Counted from the first letter of the stretch, positions 21,248 to 35,225 are shown. The stretch is DNA of 64,000 nt from Pseudomonas quebecensis (GCF_026410085.1 NZ_CP112866.1:1984001-2048000); one strand, 5' to 3'. Notes: generated from the letters alone by a model not told the origin. Numbers and translations: made by a program.

Positions 21248-21273
21248 TGTAGTGCTTTTTTTCAGGCACTACA
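21248..21273. promoter_or_regulatory. palindromic operator candidate (TGTAGTGC / GCACTACA)
   Basis: Perfect eight-base arms TGTAGTGC and GCACTACA are separated by ten bases, just upstream of the candidate aceA promoter. I recall that the RpiR-type regulator RccR of P. fluorescens recognises TGTAGT/ACTACA half-sites near aceA and other gluconeogenic genes. The match to that site is inference from memory. Confidence 0.5.
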
Positions 21274-21313
21274 TCTTTAGTCTTATACGACTCATCAGTC
21301 AGTTTTTGGTGCT

Positions 21314-22051
21314 TCAGTTCAGGGTGTCGACCTTGACCCGCAATGTCAGGTCATCCCGGCCCTGAGTAGAGTAGCTGCGGGTCGTGGACGTTTTATCGGC
21401 TTGAGTCTGGCGGTTGATGCCAGCGAGCGGGATCCACTCACCCAGGCGACCGCTGACACTTGTGTCGGTGCTCTGCACGTTCACTACATCGGGACGTTCC
21501 TGGCTCATGCGGTCACGGTTGGTACTGATCGCCAGGTGTACGGTGTCGCCGGTGACGCTGGCGGTGACATAGAACCCTTGCGTGACGTTGCGATACTGGG
21601 TCTGGTTTTGCAGGCGCCCGTAGCTGTCTTGCGAGGTGGTAGTCAGCGGCACGCTCTGGCCGACCTGGATCAGCGCGGGCACGCCTTCGCTGGCCTGGAT
21701 CTGCTGAATGCCGCCCTCGCGGCTGACGGTGCCGTAGTTGATGATGCGGGTCTGGCTGTCGCCAGTGTCCTGTTGGTTGCTTTCATTGGTATCGACGGTA
21801 ATCAGCAGGCGCTTGGCCGGTGTATCCAGTTGGGAGAGCAGGGTGCGCAGGCCCTCGATCTTCCCAGGGGCAGCGTTAACGATCAGCTGGTTGCCGTAGG
21901 CACTGACAATGCCGTCCTTGCCGATAAAGTTCTGCGCCACCGGTAGCAGGTCGGCACTGGTGCGGTTGCTCAGGTTGACGACTGCGGTGTCGGCGCTGGC
22001 CGAGACGCTGACGGTCAGGAGGAGGGCGGTGAGCAGGGTGCGTAGGGACAT
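21314..22051 (-). CDS. secretin/NolW-like short exported protein
   Basis: This 245-residue protein has a signal peptide (cleavage expected after SASA near residue 20). Residues 22-95 resemble the periplasmic N-domains of secretins ([19 protein letters not shown] and a following [16 protein letters not shown] block). Residues 110-245 are beta-rich with [13 protein letters not shown] and GEWIPLAG, resembling part of a secretin beta domain, but the protein is far shorter than a pore-forming secretin. No secretion genes are nearby. It is exported to the periplasm or outer membrane; function unknown. Confidence 0.6.
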   Translation of the reverse strand: MSLRTLLTALLLTVSVSASADTAVVNLSNRTSADLLPVAQNFIGKDGIVSAYGNQLIVNAAPGKIEGLRTLLSQLDTPAKRLLITVDTNESNQQDTGDSQTRIINYGTVSREGGIQQIQASEGVPALIQVGQSVPLTTTSQDSYGRLQNQTQYRNVTQGFYVTASVTGDTVHLAISTNRDRMSQERPDVVNVQSTDTSVSGRLGEWIPLAGINRQTQADKTSTTRSYSTQGRDDLTLRVKVDTLN

Positions 22052-22132
22052 GTCCGTTATCTCTGCGAGTCAATTAGACGTGATAGTGCCAGTTTGTCGG
22101 CCTGGCCGGTCGCATATTGAATCGTAGACGGC

Positions 22133-22158
22133 AAAATGCCCCGCATGGCGGGGCATTG
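22133..22158 (-). terminator. terminator-like hairpin after the GNAT gene
   Basis: A ten-base-pair stem (AATGCCCCGC / GCGGGGCATT) with a three-base loop is followed on the minus strand by TTGC, giving a run of four Ts. It lies between the GNAT gene and the secretin-like gene, after a REPIN. Confidence 0.65.
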
Positions 22159-22175
22159 CTGGTGTGGCTGAAATA

Positions 22176-22250
22176 GCTATCGGGGGCAAGCCCCTCCCAC
22201 ATGTTGACCCTGTACATTTCAAATGTGGGAGGGGGCTTGCCCCCGATGGC
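22176..22250. repeat. REPIN (two inverted REP sequences)
   Basis: The left copy (ATCGGGGGCAAG-CCCCTCCCACAT) and the right copy (ATGTGGGAGGGGG-CTTGCCCCCGAT) are inverted relative to each other and separated by about 20 bases. This is the paired-REP layout mobilised by RAYT proteins in P. fluorescens. No RAYT gene is in the window. Confidence 0.85.
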
Positions 22251-22267
22251 AGCGACACGGTCTCGAA

Positions 22268-22690
22268 TCAGGCGCCGCGCACCATATCGACATGAGGAAT
22301 CCCGACTTCCAGGAATTCATCACTGACGATCTCAAAGCCCAGCCGCTCATAGAACGGCGCGGCATACACCTGGGCACTGAGGAATTGCCTGGTCTGGCCG
22401 CGTTTTTCAGCGGCTTCGATCACGGCCTCCATCAGCTTGTCGCCCACCTTCAGCCCGCGCCAGTCCTTGAGCACCGATACACGACCGATCTCGCCGCTGG
22501 GCAGCAGGCGCGCGGTGCCGATCGGGAAGTCGCCTTCGAACGCCAGGAAATGCATGGCCTCTGCGTCGTCCGCGTCCCACTCCAGCTCAGGTGGAACCGA
22601 CTGTTCAGCAATAAACACTGCTTCACGAATGCGCCGAATCTCAGCGATATCCTTATGCCAGTTCGCGACACTTACGTGAATTCTATTCAT
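22268..22690 (-). CDS. GNAT family N-acetyltransferase
   Basis: This 140-residue protein has the GNAT fold: AMHFLAFEGDFPIGTARLLP is the central strand pair and GRVSVLKDWRGLKVGDKLM is the acetyl-CoA-binding motif A (R/Q-x-x-G-x-G/A type). A later block YAAPFYERLGFEIV is motif B. The acceptor is unknown. The start at 22690 overlaps the end of the roxA-like gene by eight bases, so the two are probably co-translated. Confidence 0.88.
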   Translation of the reverse strand: MNRIHVSVANWHKDIAEIRRIREAVFIAEQSVPPELEWDADDAEAMHFLAFEGDFPIGTARLLPSGEIGRVSVLKDWRGLKVGDKLMEAVIEAAEKRGQTRQFLSAQVYAAPFYERLGFEIVSDEFLEVGIPHVDMVRGA

Positions 22691-23849
22691 CGGCAAATCC
22701 CAGGCTTCCTTGCTTGACCAATTCGCACAGCAAGTCGCGACCGTCTTCGTCCGCCAGCCACGGGCCGAGGTTCTCGGCATGCAGGGCGTCGGCAGAGCAA
22801 ATCATTTTCAACAGTTCGCGCAACTTGCCCGGCAGGTAACGACTCTGGCCGCTGGCGAACAGCAGCACGTCATCGTCCACTTCCGACCAGGCCATGCGCG
22901 CGCTTGGGTTGCGCACCAGGATCGCGCCGTCCTGCAGGCTGGCGACAAAGTCTTCTTCGCCCAGCTCTTCGCCAGCCACCAGTTCCGGATAGCGCGGTTC
23001 GGTCATGAATTGGCCGAACCAGGTCAGCAGCATGCGCTCATCGCTCATGTGCTCGGCCAGCAGGCTTTTGAGGCGGTCGAGGGCGTCGCTCTGGATCTGG
23101 TGCGGGTCGCTGACCGGCTGCGCGTCGGCATCGGTGTAACGTTCTTCGTCGGTCAGGTACTGGGCGAGGAAGTCGGTGAAGTGAGTCAGTACTTCGGCAG
23201 CGCTCGGTGCACGGAAGCCGACCGAGTAGGTCATGCAGTCATCTTCGGCGATGCCGTAGTGCGCCAGGCGCGGCGGCAGGTAGAGCATGTCGCCCGGTTC
23301 CAGCACCCACTCGGCGCTTTCTTCGAATTCGGCCAGGATGCGCAGGTCGGCGTGTTGCAGCAGCGGGCTCTCGGAGCTGCACATCTGGCCGATCTTCCAG
23401 TTGCGCTTGCCCTGGGCCTGCAGCAGGAACACATCGTAGTTATCGAAGTGCGGGCCGACACTGCCCCCAGGCGCGGCAAAGCTGATCATTACATCGTCGA
23501 TGCGCCAGCTTGGCAGGAAGCGGAACTGCTCAAGCAGCTCGGCCACTTCCGGTACGAACTGGTCGACCGCTTGCACCAGCAGGGTCCATTCGCGCTCAGG
23601 CAGTGTGCTGAAGGCGTCTTCAGCAAACGGACCACGGCGCAGTTCCCACGGACGCTCACCATGCTCGATCACCAGGCGTGATTCGACTTCCTCCTCCAAG
23701 GCCAGGCCGGCCAGTTCGTCGGCGTCGATCGGGCTTTCGAAGTCAGGGATGGCCTGACGGATCAGCAGCGGCTTTTTCTGCCAGTAATCGCGCAGGAATT
23801 CCCGTGCCGTGATGCCGCCCAGAAGTTGAAGAGGAATATCAGGATTCAT
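22683..23849 (-). CDS. roxA: ribosomal protein uL16 3-hydroxylase (JmjC/cupin, RoxA/YcfD-like)
   Basis: This 388-residue 2-oxoglutarate- and Fe(II)-dependent oxygenase probably hydroxylates an Arg of ribosomal protein L16. The iron ligands are His134 and Asp136 in GPHFDNYDVFLLQ and His197 in PPRLAHYGI. YWQKKPLLIRQA and the winged-helix C-terminal part are as in E. coli YcfD. The ATG at 23849 (MNPDIPLQLL) was chosen over one eight codons upstream. It overlaps the GNAT gene. Confidence 0.88.
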   Translation of the reverse strand: MNPDIPLQLLGGITAREFLRDYWQKKPLLIRQAIPDFESPIDADELAGLALEEEVESRLVIEHGERPWELRRGPFAEDAFSTLPEREWTLLVQAVDQFVPEVAELLEQFRFLPSWRIDDVMISFAAPGGSVGPHFDNYDVFLLQAQGKRNWKIGQMCSSESPLLQHADLRILAEFEESAEWVLEPGDMLYLPPRLAHYGIAEDDCMTYSVGFRAPSAAEVLTHFTDFLAQYLTDEERYTDADAQPVSDPHQIQSDALDRLKSLLAEHMSDERMLLTWFGQFMTEPRYPELVAGEELGEEDFVASLQDGAILVRNPSARMAWSEVDDDVLLFASGQSRYLPGKLRELLKMICSADALHAENLGPWLADEDGRDLLCELVKQGSLGFADE

Positions 23850-23885
23850 GTGTAACCTATTGAAAAAAAGCACTTTTCAGACTGG

Positions 23886-23913
23886 AATAAAAACGCCCGG
23901 CGCGGCCGGGCGT
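23886..23913 (-). terminator. terminator after purB
   Basis: A nine-base-pair stem (ACGCCCGGC / GCCGGGCGT) with a GCG loop is followed by TTTTATT on the minus strand, about 20 bases beyond the purB stop. Confidence 0.85.
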
Positions 23914-23932
23914 CTCAAGGGTCTTGCTTGGA

Positions 23933-25390
<1,458 letters not shown>

Positions 25391-25428
25391 TTACGCGTAA
25401 CGGCGTGAAAACAGCCTGCTGCTGCGAC

Positions 25429-26052
25429 TTATTCGTTGCGCATCAACGGGTAAAGCTCTTTGAGCAATTTGCGACGGCTGATGACCAGCTGCCAACGGTG
25501 ACCGCCCAGCTGGCGCCACAGTCGCGCCGAACGAATGCCGGCCAGCAACAGGGCGCGGATCTTCGACGCGTTGTTCGGTTGCTGCAGGTTGCGCATGTCG
25601 CCATGCACCTGGATGCGCTGGCGCAGGGTGCTCAAGGTGTCCTGGTACAGCGCACCACAGGCGGCGATCACGTTTTCGTGGGCCGGGCCGAAGTGCTCCA
25701 CCTGGGACTGGATCTGTGGCAGGCGCTTGCCGATGGTCTCCAGCATGTCCTCGCGCTTGGCCAGTTGACGCTCCAGGCCGAGCATCGACAGGGCGTAGCG
25801 CAGTGGCTCGCGTTGCAAGGTGCTGGGGTCGCGCTCCAGGGCGCCGATCAGGGCGCGGTAACCTTCGCGCAGCGCCAGGTCATCACCGCCGTAGACTTCC
25901 AGGGTGTCCTTGGGGTCGCGGATCAGCAGGCTGCCGAGCATGCAGGTCAGGCCCGCCTCGGTGACCTGGCCGGTCTTGGCGATTTTGTCCACCAGCACGG
26001 CGGCCAGGAATACCCCGCCCAATGCCGTCAATTGCTCCTGGGTCGGGCTCAT
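25429..26052 (-). CDS. hflD: high-frequency lysogenization protein HflD homolog
   Basis: This 207-residue, mostly helical protein matches Hfl[26 protein letters not shown] at the start and an Arg-rich C-terminal helix ([21 protein letters not shown]). In E. coli it binds the phage lambda CII protein; its host role is not clear. It is expressed with mnmA, whose stop overlaps its start by four bases. No membrane helix is evident. Confidence 0.9.
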   Translation of the reverse strand: MSPTQEQLTALGGVFLAAVLVDKIAKTGQVTEAGLTCMLGSLLIRDPKDTLEVYGGDDLALREGYRALIGALERDPSTLQREPLRYALSMLGLERQLAKREDMLETIGKRLPQIQSQVEHFGPAHENVIAACGALYQDTLSTLRQRIQVHGDMRNLQQPNNASKIRALLLAGIRSARLWRQLGGHRWQLVISRRKLLKELYPLMRNE

Positions 26053-27173
26053 GCCGGGTTGCTCCAGGGTTCTGCGACTTCGATCACGCCACCGCCCAGG
26101 CACACCTCGCCGTCATAGAACACCACGGACTGGCCGGGAGTAACGGCGCGCTGCGGGTCATCGAAGGTGGCGCGGTAGCCGTTGGCGGTCTTTTCCAGGG
26201 TGCAGGGCTGGTCGCTCTGGCGATAGCGCACCTTGGCGGTCAGGCGGCGTGGGGTAGTGAGGTCAATCGGGTTGACCCAGTAGATCTCCGAGGCCAGCAG
26301 GGCGCCGGAAAACAGCAACGGGTGCTCGTTGCCCTGGCCGACGATCAGCACGTTGTGTTCCAAGTCCTTGACCAGCACGTACCACGGCTCTTCGCCGGCG
26401 TCCTTGAGGCCGCCGATGCCCAGGCCCTGGCGCTGGCCGATGGTGTGGTACATCAGGCCATGATGACGGCCGATGACCTCTCCCTCGGTGGTCTTGATCT
26501 CGCCCGGTTGCGCCGGCAGGTACTGCTTGAGGAAGTCACTGAAGCGGCGCTCGCCGATAAAACAGATCCCGGTGGAGTCCTTTTTCTTGGCGGTAGCCAG
26601 GCCGTGCTGCTCGGCAATCCTGCGCACTTCGGGCTTTTCCAGCTCGCCCACCGGGAACAGAGTCTTGGCGATCTGTTCACCGCCGACGGCGTGCAGGAAG
26701 TAGCTCTGGTCCTTGTTTGGGTCCAGGCCCTTGAGCAGTTCCGTGCGGCCATCGATATCGCGGCGGCGCACGTAGTGGCCAGTGGCGATCAGGTCCGCGC
26801 CGAGGATCATGGCGTAGTCGAGGAACGCCTTGAACTTGATTTCGCGGTTGCACAGGATGTCCGGGTTCGGCGTGCGTCCAGCCTTGTATTCGGCCAGGAA
26901 GTGCTCGAACACGTTGTCCCAGTACTCGGCCGCGAAGTTGGCGGTGTGCAGCTTGATGCCGATCTTGTCGCACACGGCCTGGGCGTCCGCGAGGTCGTCC
27001 ATGGCGGTGCAATATTCCGTTCCATCGTCTTCTTCCCAGTTCTTCATGAACAGGCCTTCCACCTCATAACCCTGCTCCATGAGCAGAACGGCGGAAACGG
27101 AAGAATCCACGCCGCCGGACATGCCGACGATGACGCGCTTCTTTTGTGTGTCAGAAGGGGCTGGATCACGCAT
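26049..27173 (-). CDS. mnmA: tRNA-specific 2-thiouridylase MnmA
   Basis: This 374-residue enzyme thiolates U34 of tRNA-Lys, -Glu and -Gln. The PP-loop [15 protein letters not shown] binds ATP, and the catalytic cysteines lie in [12 protein letters not shown] and [10 protein letters not shown]. It takes sulfur from TusE, whose gene lies at 47 kb of this window. The start is within [17 protein letters not shown]; the next in-frame ATG is too deep. It overlaps hflD by four bases. Confidence 0.96.
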   Translation of the reverse strand: MRDPAPSDTQKKRVIVGMSGGVDSSVSAVLLMEQGYEVEGLFMKNWEEDDGTEYCTAMDDLADAQAVCDKIGIKLHTANFAAEYWDNVFEHFLAEYKAGRTPNPDILCNREIKFKAFLDYAMILGADLIATGHYVRRRDIDGRTELLKGLDPNKDQSYFLHAVGGEQIAKTLFPVGELEKPEVRRIAEQHGLATAKKKDSTGICFIGERRFSDFLKQYLPAQPGEIKTTEGEVIGRHHGLMYHTIGQRQGLGIGGLKDAGEEPWYVLVKDLEHNVLIVGQGNEHPLLFSGALLASEIYWVNPIDLTTPRRLTAKVRYRQSDQPCTLEKTANGYRATFDDPQRAVTPGQSVVFYDGEVCLGGGVIEVAEPWSNPA

Positions 27174-27232
27174 AGGGTTTCAACGGGTGTCTTGAAAAAG
27201 GACGCGATTCTAGCAGGCCTGGGCCCGCAAGG

Positions 27233-27679
27233 CTAAAGAGAAGGGCGGATCAATTCCAGGCTGTGCCGCTGGCCGGCCAGATAATCATCGATGCAGCGGA
27301 TAATCAGCTCGCTGCGCCAGGCGTCGCGCAGGCCCATCAGTTCGTCGCGGGTCAGCCAGCGGGCGCGGAGGATGCCGTCGTCGAGTTGATAGTCCGGGTG
27401 GTGTTTCAAGGCGTTGGCAATGAAGCAGACCCGTTGATAAGTCACGCCATTACTGGGGGCGGTGTACAGGTAGATGCCGACGATACCGGTCGCTTCCACG
27501 TCCCAACCGGTTTCCTCAAGGGTTTCGCGTACGGCGGCTTCGGTTAGCGTTTCATGCGGGTCGAGGTGACCGGCAGGCTGATTGAGTACGGCGCGCCCGC
27601 CCTTGAGTTCTTCGACCATCAGGAACTTGCCGTTGTCTTCGACGATGGTGGCGACGGTGATGTGGGGTTGCCAGGTCAT
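27233..27679 (-). CDS. Nudix hydrolase (NudJ-like)
   Basis: This 148-residue protein carries a full Nudix box from Gly57: the GHLDPHETLTEAAVRETLEE stretch continues TGWD, with the RETLEETG core intact. The N-terminus MTWQPHITVATIVEDNGKFLMVEE resembles NudJ (YmfB), a thiamine-pyrophosphate and nucleoside-phosphate hydrolase that neighbours mnmA in E. coli as well. Substrate is inferred. It lies 59 bases before mnmA. Confidence 0.88.
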   Translation of the reverse strand: MTWQPHITVATIVEDNGKFLMVEELKGGRAVLNQPAGHLDPHETLTEAAVRETLEETGWDVEATGIVGIYLYTAPSNGVTYQRVCFIANALKHHPDYQLDDGILRARWLTRDELMGLRDAWRSELIIRCIDDYLAGQRHSLELIRPSL

Positions 27680-27732
27680 GGTGTGCCTCTTGATTCAGGG
27701 GGCGGTGCGTTCTTGGATCTGGATTACAGTCA

Positions 27733-27760
27733 ATGTGGGAAGGGGCAAGCCCCTCCCATA
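27733..27760. repeat. single degenerate REP element
   Basis: The stretch ATGTGGGAAGGGG-CAAG-CCCCTCCCATAT is a near-perfect palindrome related to the REPIN arms elsewhere in the window. It lies between the Nudix gene and the idh terminator. Confidence 0.7.
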
Positions 27761-27795
27761 TTTGATCCGGTTTCCTGAGTTGAGCGCTGGAAACA

Positions 27796-27822
27796 GAAAC
27801 CCCGGCACGGGGCCGGGGTTTC
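27796..27822 (-). terminator. hairpin after idh
   Basis: An 11-base-pair stem (GAAACCCCGGC / GCCGGGGTTTC) with a five-base loop lies 17 bases beyond the idh stop. The T run after it is weak on both strands (TGTTTCC on the minus strand). Confidence 0.65.
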
Positions 27823-27839
27823 TTTGCATCCTTACAACC

Positions 27840-30558
<2,719 letters not shown>

Positions 30559-31815
30559 ATGGGATACAAGAAGATTCAGGTTCCGGCAGTCGGCGACAAA
30601 ATCACCGTCAACGCAGACCATTCTCTCAATGTTCCTGACCACCCGATCATCCCGTTCATCGAAGGTGACGGTATTGGCGTCGACATCAGCCCGGTGATGA
30701 TCAAGGTGGTCGACGCAGCTGTTGCCAAGGCTTATGGCGGCAAGCGCAAGATTTCCTGGATGGAAGTCTACGCCGGCGAAAAAGCCACGCAGGTTTACGA
30801 CCAGGACACCTGGCTGCCCCAGGAAACCCTGGACGCGGTCAAGGATTACGTAGTGTCCATCAAGGGCCCGCTGACCACGCCGGTTGGCGGCGGTATCCGT
30901 TCGTTGAACGTTGCCTTGCGCCAGCAACTCGATCTGTATGTTTGCCTGCGCCCCGTGCGTTGGTTCGAAGGCGTGCCTAGCCCGGTGAAAAAGCCTGGTG
31001 ACGTGGACATGACCATCTTCCGTGAAAACTCCGAAGATATTTACGCCGGTATTGAGTGGAAAGCCGGTTCGCCTGAAGCGATCAAGGTGATCAAGTTCCT
31101 CAAGGAGGAAATGGGCGTCACCAAGATCCGTTTCGACCAGGACTGCGGGATTGGCGTCAAGCCGGTGTCCAAGGAAGGCACTCAGCGTCTGGCGCGTAAA
31201 GCCCTGCAATATGTGGTGGATAACGATCGTGATTCGCTGACCATCGTGCACAAAGGCAACATCATGAAGTTCACCGAAGGGGCCTTCAAAGAGTGGGCCT
31301 ATGAAGTGGCCGCGCAGGAGTTTGGCGCGACCTTGCTGGACGGCGGGCCTTGGATGCAGTTCAAGAACCCGAAAACCGGCAAGAATGTGGTGGTCAAGGA
31401 TGCGATTGCCGACGCCATGCTCCAGCAGATCCTGCTGCGGCCGGCGGAATATGATGTGATCGCCACCCTTAACCTCAATGGCGACTACCTGTCCGATGCC
31501 CTCGCGGCGGAAGTCGGCGGCATCGGTATTGCGCCGGGCGCCAATCTGTCCGACACCGTCGCCATGTTCGAGGCGACCCACGGCACCGCGCCCAAGTATG
31601 CGGGCAAAGACCAGGTCAACCCCGGCTCGCTGATCCTGTCGGCGGAAATGATGCTGCGCCACATGGGCTGGATCGAGGCGGCGGACCTGATCATCAAGGG
31701 GACCAATGGCGCGATTTCGGCCAAGACCGTGACCTATGACTTCGAGCGACTGATGGACGGCGCGAAGCTGGTGTCGTCGTCAGGCTTTGGTGATGCGTTG
31801 ATTTCGCATATGTAA
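30559..31815 (+). CDS. icd: NADP-dependent isocitrate dehydrogenase, dimeric type (Icd)
   Basis: This 418-residue enzyme is the E. coli-like homodimeric isocitrate dehydrogenase of the TCA cycle. Ser115 in [12 protein letters not shown] matches the Ser phosphorylated by AceK in E. coli, so activity may be switched to favour the glyoxylate shunt. The [14 protein letters not shown] block, the Asp-containing metal site and [17 protein letters not shown] are intact. The start [14 protein letters not shown] at 30559 has GGAG upstream. A terminator follows. Confidence 0.96.
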   Translation: MGYKKIQVPAVGDKITVNADHSLNVPDHPIIPFIEGDGIGVDISPVMIKVVDAAVAKAYGGKRKISWMEVYAGEKATQVYDQDTWLPQETLDAVKDYVVSIKGPLTTPVGGGIRSLNVALRQQLDLYVCLRPVRWFEGVPSPVKKPGDVDMTIFRENSEDIYAGIEWKAGSPEAIKVIKFLKEEMGVTKIRFDQDCGIGVKPVSKEGTQRLARKALQYVVDNDRDSLTIVHKGNIMKFTEGAFKEWAYEVAAQEFGATLLDGGPWMQFKNPKTGKNVVVKDAIADAMLQQILLRPAEYDVIATLNLNGDYLSDALAAEVGGIGIAPGANLSDTVAMFEATHGTAPKYAGKDQVNPGSLILSAEMMLRHMGWIEAADLIIKGTNGAISAKTVTYDFERLMDGAKLVSSSGFGDALISHM

Positions 31816-31825
31816 GGCAGGCTAA

Positions 31826-31868
31826 ATAAAACGGCCATTCTGCTGAACCAGAATGGCCGTTTTTTTTG
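31826..31868 (+). terminator. terminator between icd and cspD
   Basis: A 15-base-pair stem (AAAACGGCCATTCTG and its complement) with a six-base loop is followed by a T run on the plus strand. On the minus strand Ts also follow, so it may serve cspD too. Confidence 0.92.
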
Positions 31869-31890
31869 CAGGCTATTTACCCAAATGCGA

Positions 31891-32196
31891 TCAGGCCAGT
31901 TGCTTCTTTTCTTTAGAGGATTGATCTTTTTTGGGCTTTTTTTCGTGCGTGGCGTCGTGGGCCGTCCCGGGCGCCGCCGCGCAGGCCGCGCAAATTTCAA
32001 CGGCATGCAGTCCCTTTGGCCCCTGAATGATTTCGAACTCCACACTTTGGCCTGCTTTCAGCGTCTTGTAGCCGTCCATGGTGATCGCTGAATAGTGCGC
32101 AAAAAGGTCATCGGTTTTACCTTCTTCATTAATAAAGCCATATCCCTTGGCGTTATTGAACCACTTGACCTTGCCTTTGATCTTGCTGCCAGACAT
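31891..32196 (-). CDS. cspD: cold-shock-like protein CspD with Lys-rich tail
   Basis: This 101-residue protein begins with a cold-shock domain: [16 protein letters not shown] carries RNP1 and DLFAHYSAI replaces RNP2. After about residue 70 comes a tail with two cysteines ([10 protein letters not shown]) and a Lys-rich end ([16 protein letters not shown]). E. coli CspD is about 74 residues, so the tail is an extension. It lies divergently from clpS, as in many gamma-proteobacteria. CspD binds single-stranded nucleic acid and inhibits replication in E. coli. Confidence 0.9.
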   Translation of the reverse strand: MSGSKIKGKVKWFNNAKGYGFINEEGKTDDLFAHYSAITMDGYKTLKAGQSVEFEIIQGPKGLHAVEICAACAAAPGTAHDATHEKKPKKDQSSKEKKQLA

Positions 32197-32420
32197 AACC
32201 CATTTCCTTCTGCACCAGACTCCATCACTGGAGTATCATCCAGTTTATCCGTCCTAACCCGAATAAATAAGGTTGACTGCGCGGACCTTTTTTACCCACT
32301 GTGGGTTCTATTGGTTGTAACACCGTTTTGCCGATAGTCAAGGCGACCAGTCGGTCAGAGTTGAAATTCTGACAGGTTGCCCCCACCACTGTATTGAACA
32401 ACTGACGAACCTTTCTTTCC

Positions 32421-32789
32421 ATGCATGCAATCAGCCAGATTCGACTAACATTCAATCAGGATCGACCGGATCACGAACACGATGACGACGGTTCTGCAGG
32501 CATTGCTGTTCAGGAGGCCAAGCCTGCCTTACAGGCGCCGCCGATGTACAAGGTGGTTTTGTTCAACGATGACTACACACCGATGGATTTCGTGGTCGAA
32601 GTGCTCGAGGTGTTTTTTAACCTGAACCGCGAGTTGGCGACCAAGGTAATGCTGGCCGTTCATACAGAAGGACGGGCAGTATGTGGAGTGTTTACCCGCG
32701 ACATCGCCGAGACAAAGGCCATGCAGGTCAACCAGTACGCCAGGGAAAGCCAGCATCCGCTACTCTGTGAAATCGAGAAGGACGGTTAA
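32421..32789 (+). CDS. clpS: ATP-dependent Clp protease adaptor ClpS
   Basis: This 122-residue adaptor delivers proteins with destabilising N-terminal residues to ClpAP. The binding-pocket block [20 protein letters not shown] with the conserved Asn-Asp-Asp, and the His of [13 protein letters not shown], are present, and the C-terminus is normal. The N-terminal 40 residues are flexible. It lies 29 bases before clpA in the same operon. Confidence 0.96.
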   Translation: MHAISQIRLTFNQDRPDHEHDDDGSAGIAVQEAKPALQAPPMYKVVLFNDDYTPMDFVVEVLEVFFNLNRELATKVMLAVHTEGRAVCGVFTRDIAETKAMQVNQYARESQHPLLCEIEKDG

Positions 32790-32818
32790 CGCCGACCACT
32801 TGGGTATGAGGTGAAGCT

Positions 32819-35089
32819 ATGTTAAACCGCGAGCTCGAAGTCACCCTCAATCTTGCCTTCAAGGAGGCTCGTTCGAAGCGTCATGAATTCATGACCGTCG
32901 AGCACCTGCTGCTGGCACTTTTGGATAATGAAGCTGCCGCCACCGTTCTGCGTGCGTGCGGCGCCAACCTCGACAAACTCAAGCATGATCTGCAGGAGTT
33001 TATCGACTCCACCACGCCACTGATCCCCGTGCATGACGAGGACCGTGAAACCCAGCCGACCCTGGGTTTTCAGCGGGTATTGCAGCGTGCCGTTTTCCAC
33101 GTACAGAGCTCCGGTAAGCGTGAAGTCACAGGCGCCAATGTGCTTGTGGCGATCTTCAGCGAACAGGAAAGCCAGGCGGTGTTTCTGCTCAAGCAGCAGA
33201 GCGTTGCCCGTATCGATGTGGTCAACTACATCGCCCACGGTATTTCCAAGGTGCCTGGGCACGGCGATCATTCCGAGGGTGAACAGGATATGCAGGACGA
33301 CGAGGGCGGCGAGTCTTCTTCTTCGGGCAATCCACTGGATGCCTATGCCAGCAACCTCAATGAACTGGCGCGTCAGGGGCGGATCGATCCGCTGGTGGGG
33401 CGTGAGCTTGAAGTCGAGCGCGTAGCGCAGATCCTTGCGCGTCGTCGCAAGAACAACCCGCTGTTGGTCGGCGAGGCCGGCGTGGGTAAAACCGCGATTG
33501 CCGAAGGCCTGGCCAAGCGCATCGTCGACAATCAGGTGCCGGATCTGCTGGCCAGCAGTGTCGTATATTCCCTCGATCTGGGCGCCTTGCTTGCCGGTAC
33601 CAAATACCGTGGCGATTTCGAGAAGCGCTTCAAGGCGTTGCTGGGCGAGTTGAAAAAACGCCCGCAAGCGATCCTGTTCATCGATGAGATTCACACCATC
33701 ATCGGTGCCGGCGCAGCTTCCGGCGGGGTCATGGATGCGTCCAACCTGCTCAAGCCGTTGCTGTCGTCGGGTGATATCCGTTGCATCGGCTCCACCACGT
33801 TCCAGGAGTTTCGCGGGATTTTCGAGAAGGATCGCGCCCTGGCGCGGCGCTTCCAGAAAGTCGATGTCTCCGAACCTTCGGTTGAAGACACGATCGGCAT
33901 CCTGCGTGGCCTGAAGGGCCGCTTCGAGGCGCACCATGGCATCGAGTACACCGATGAAGCGCTGCGCTCTGCCGCGGAGTTGGCGTCGCGCTACATCAAC
34001 GACCGTCACATGCCTGACAAGGCGATTGACGTAATCGATGAGGCGGGTGCTTACCAGCGTCTCCAGCCAGCCGAGAAGCGCGTGAAGCGCATTGATGTGC
34101 CGCAGGTCGAAGATATCGTGGCGAAAATTGCGCGGATTCCGCCAAAACACGTCACCAGCTCGGACAAGGAGCTGCTGCGTAACCTGGAGCGCGACCTCAA
34201 GCTGACCGTGTTCGGTCAGGATGCGGCCATCGATTCGCTGTCCACGGCTATCAAGCTGTCGCGCGCGGGCCTCAAGTCGCCGGACAAGCCTGTCGGCTCG
34301 TTCCTGTTCGCCGGTCCTACCGGCGTCGGCAAGACCGAGGCGGCGCGGCAATTGGCCAAGGCCATGGGTATCGAGCTGGTTCGCTTCGATATGTCCGAGT
34401 ACATGGAGCGCCATACCGTGTCACGCCTGATTGGTGCGCCTCCTGGTTATGTGGGCTTCGATCAGGGCGGTCTGCTCACCGAGGCGATCACCAAGCAGCC
34501 TCACTGCGTATTGCTGCTCGATGAAATCGAGAAGGCACACCCGGAAGTCTTCAACCTGCTGCTGCAGGTGATGGATCACGGGACCCTGACCGACAACAAC
34601 GGGCGCAAGGCGGATTTCCGCAACGTGATCGTGATCATGACCACCAACGCCGGTGCCGAGACGGCCGCGCGGGCTTCGATTGGCTTCAGCCATCAGGATC
34701 ACTCTTCCGATGCGATGGAAGTGATCAAGAAGAGCTTTACACCGGAGTTCCGCAACCGTCTGGACACTATCATCCAGTTTGGTCGCCTCAGTCATGAGGT
34801 TATCAAGAGCGTGGTGGACAAGTTCCTTACCGAGCTCCAGGCGCAGTTGGAAGACAAGCGCGTACAGCTCGATGTCACGGAAGCGGCGCGCAGTTGGATC
34901 GCCGAAGGTGGCTACGATGCGGCAATGGGCGCCCGCCCAATGGCGCGTCTGATCCAGGACAAGATCAAGCGGCCACTGGCCGAAGAGATCCTGTTTGGCG
35001 AGCTGTCCGACCATGGTGGCGTGGTGCATATCGACCTGAAGGATGGTGAGCTGACCTTCGAGTTCGAGACCACCGCTGAAATGGCCTGA
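32819..35089 (+). CDS. clpA: ATP-dependent Clp protease ATP-binding subunit ClpA
   Basis: This 756-residue AAA+ unfoldase feeds ClpP. It has an N-terminal ClpS/substrate-binding domain (1-145), an acidic Ser/Gly linker (150-170), a first AAA module with Walker [11 protein letters not shown] (about 218), and a second with [10 protein letters not shown] (about 497). The [10 protein letters not shown] loop is the IGF/IGL loop that docks into ClpP. Length equals the family. GTATGAGGTG precedes the ATG. Confidence 0.97.
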   Translation: MLNRELEVTLNLAFKEARSKRHEFMTVEHLLLALLDNEAAATVLRACGANLDKLKHDLQEFIDSTTPLIPVHDEDRETQPTLGFQRVLQRAVFHVQSSGKREVTGANVLVAIFSEQESQAVFLLKQQSVARIDVVNYIAHGISKVPGHGDHSEGEQDMQDDEGGESSSSGNPLDAYASNLNELARQGRIDPLVGRELEVERVAQILARRRKNNPLLVGEAGVGKTAIAEGLAKRIVDNQVPDLLASSVVYSLDLGALLAGTKYRGDFEKRFKALLGELKKRPQAILFIDEIHTIIGAGAASGGVMDASNLLKPLLSSGDIRCIGSTTFQEFRGIFEKDRALARRFQKVDVSEPSVEDTIGILRGLKGRFEAHHGIEYTDEALRSAAELASRYINDRHMPDKAIDVIDEAGAYQRLQPAEKRVKRIDVPQVEDIVAKIARIPPKHVTSSDKELLRNLERDLKLTVFGQDAAIDSLSTAIKLSRAGLKSPDKPVGSFLFAGPTGVGKTEAARQLAKAMGIELVRFDMSEYMERHTVSRLIGAPPGYVGFDQGGLLTEAITKQPHCVLLLDEIEKAHPEVFNLLLQVMDHGTLTDNNGRKADFRNVIVIMTTNAGAETAARASIGFSHQDHSSDAMEVIKKSFTPEFRNRLDTIIQFGRLSHEVIKSVVDKFLTELQAQLEDKRVQLDVTEAARSWIAEGGYDAAMGARPMARLIQDKIKRPLAEEILFGELSDHGGVVHIDLKDGELTFEFETTAEMA

Positions 35090-35104
35090 TCGTACCGCAC
35101 CCAT

Positions 35105-35132
35105 GCAAAAGGCGTTGAAAGGCGCCTTTTTG
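35105..35132 (+). terminator. terminator after clpA
   Basis: An eight-base-pair stem (AAAAGGCG / CGCCTTTT) with an eight-base loop is followed by T at 35131. It lies about 15 bases after the clpA stop. Confidence 0.75.
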
Positions 35133-35225
35133 CTGTGTGGAAATGCGATTGCCAGACCAATGAAGATCCAGTGTGGGAGAGAGCTCACCGCAGAGCCCCT
35201 TCGATGTTTGAAAAATCATGCACAC

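Larger units (their letters stand above)
20808..21313. other. aceA leader and promoter region without a separate gene
   Basis: These 506 bases hold the palindrome and promoter described separately. The implied leader from about 21206 to the aceA ATG is roughly 400 nucleotides and is open in frame with aceA. No convincing independent ORF is seen. A long structured leader is possible. Confidence 0.6.

Noticed and set aside
20808..21269. 154-codon in-frame extension upstream of aceA as part of the protein
   Set aside because: The residues do not resemble isocitrate lyase, the internal ATG at 20807 has a good ribosome binding site, and a promoter lies inside the stretch.
32822..34414. Minus-strand open frame opposite clpA
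   Set aside because: It is a codon-usage shadow of clpA and has no family resemblance.
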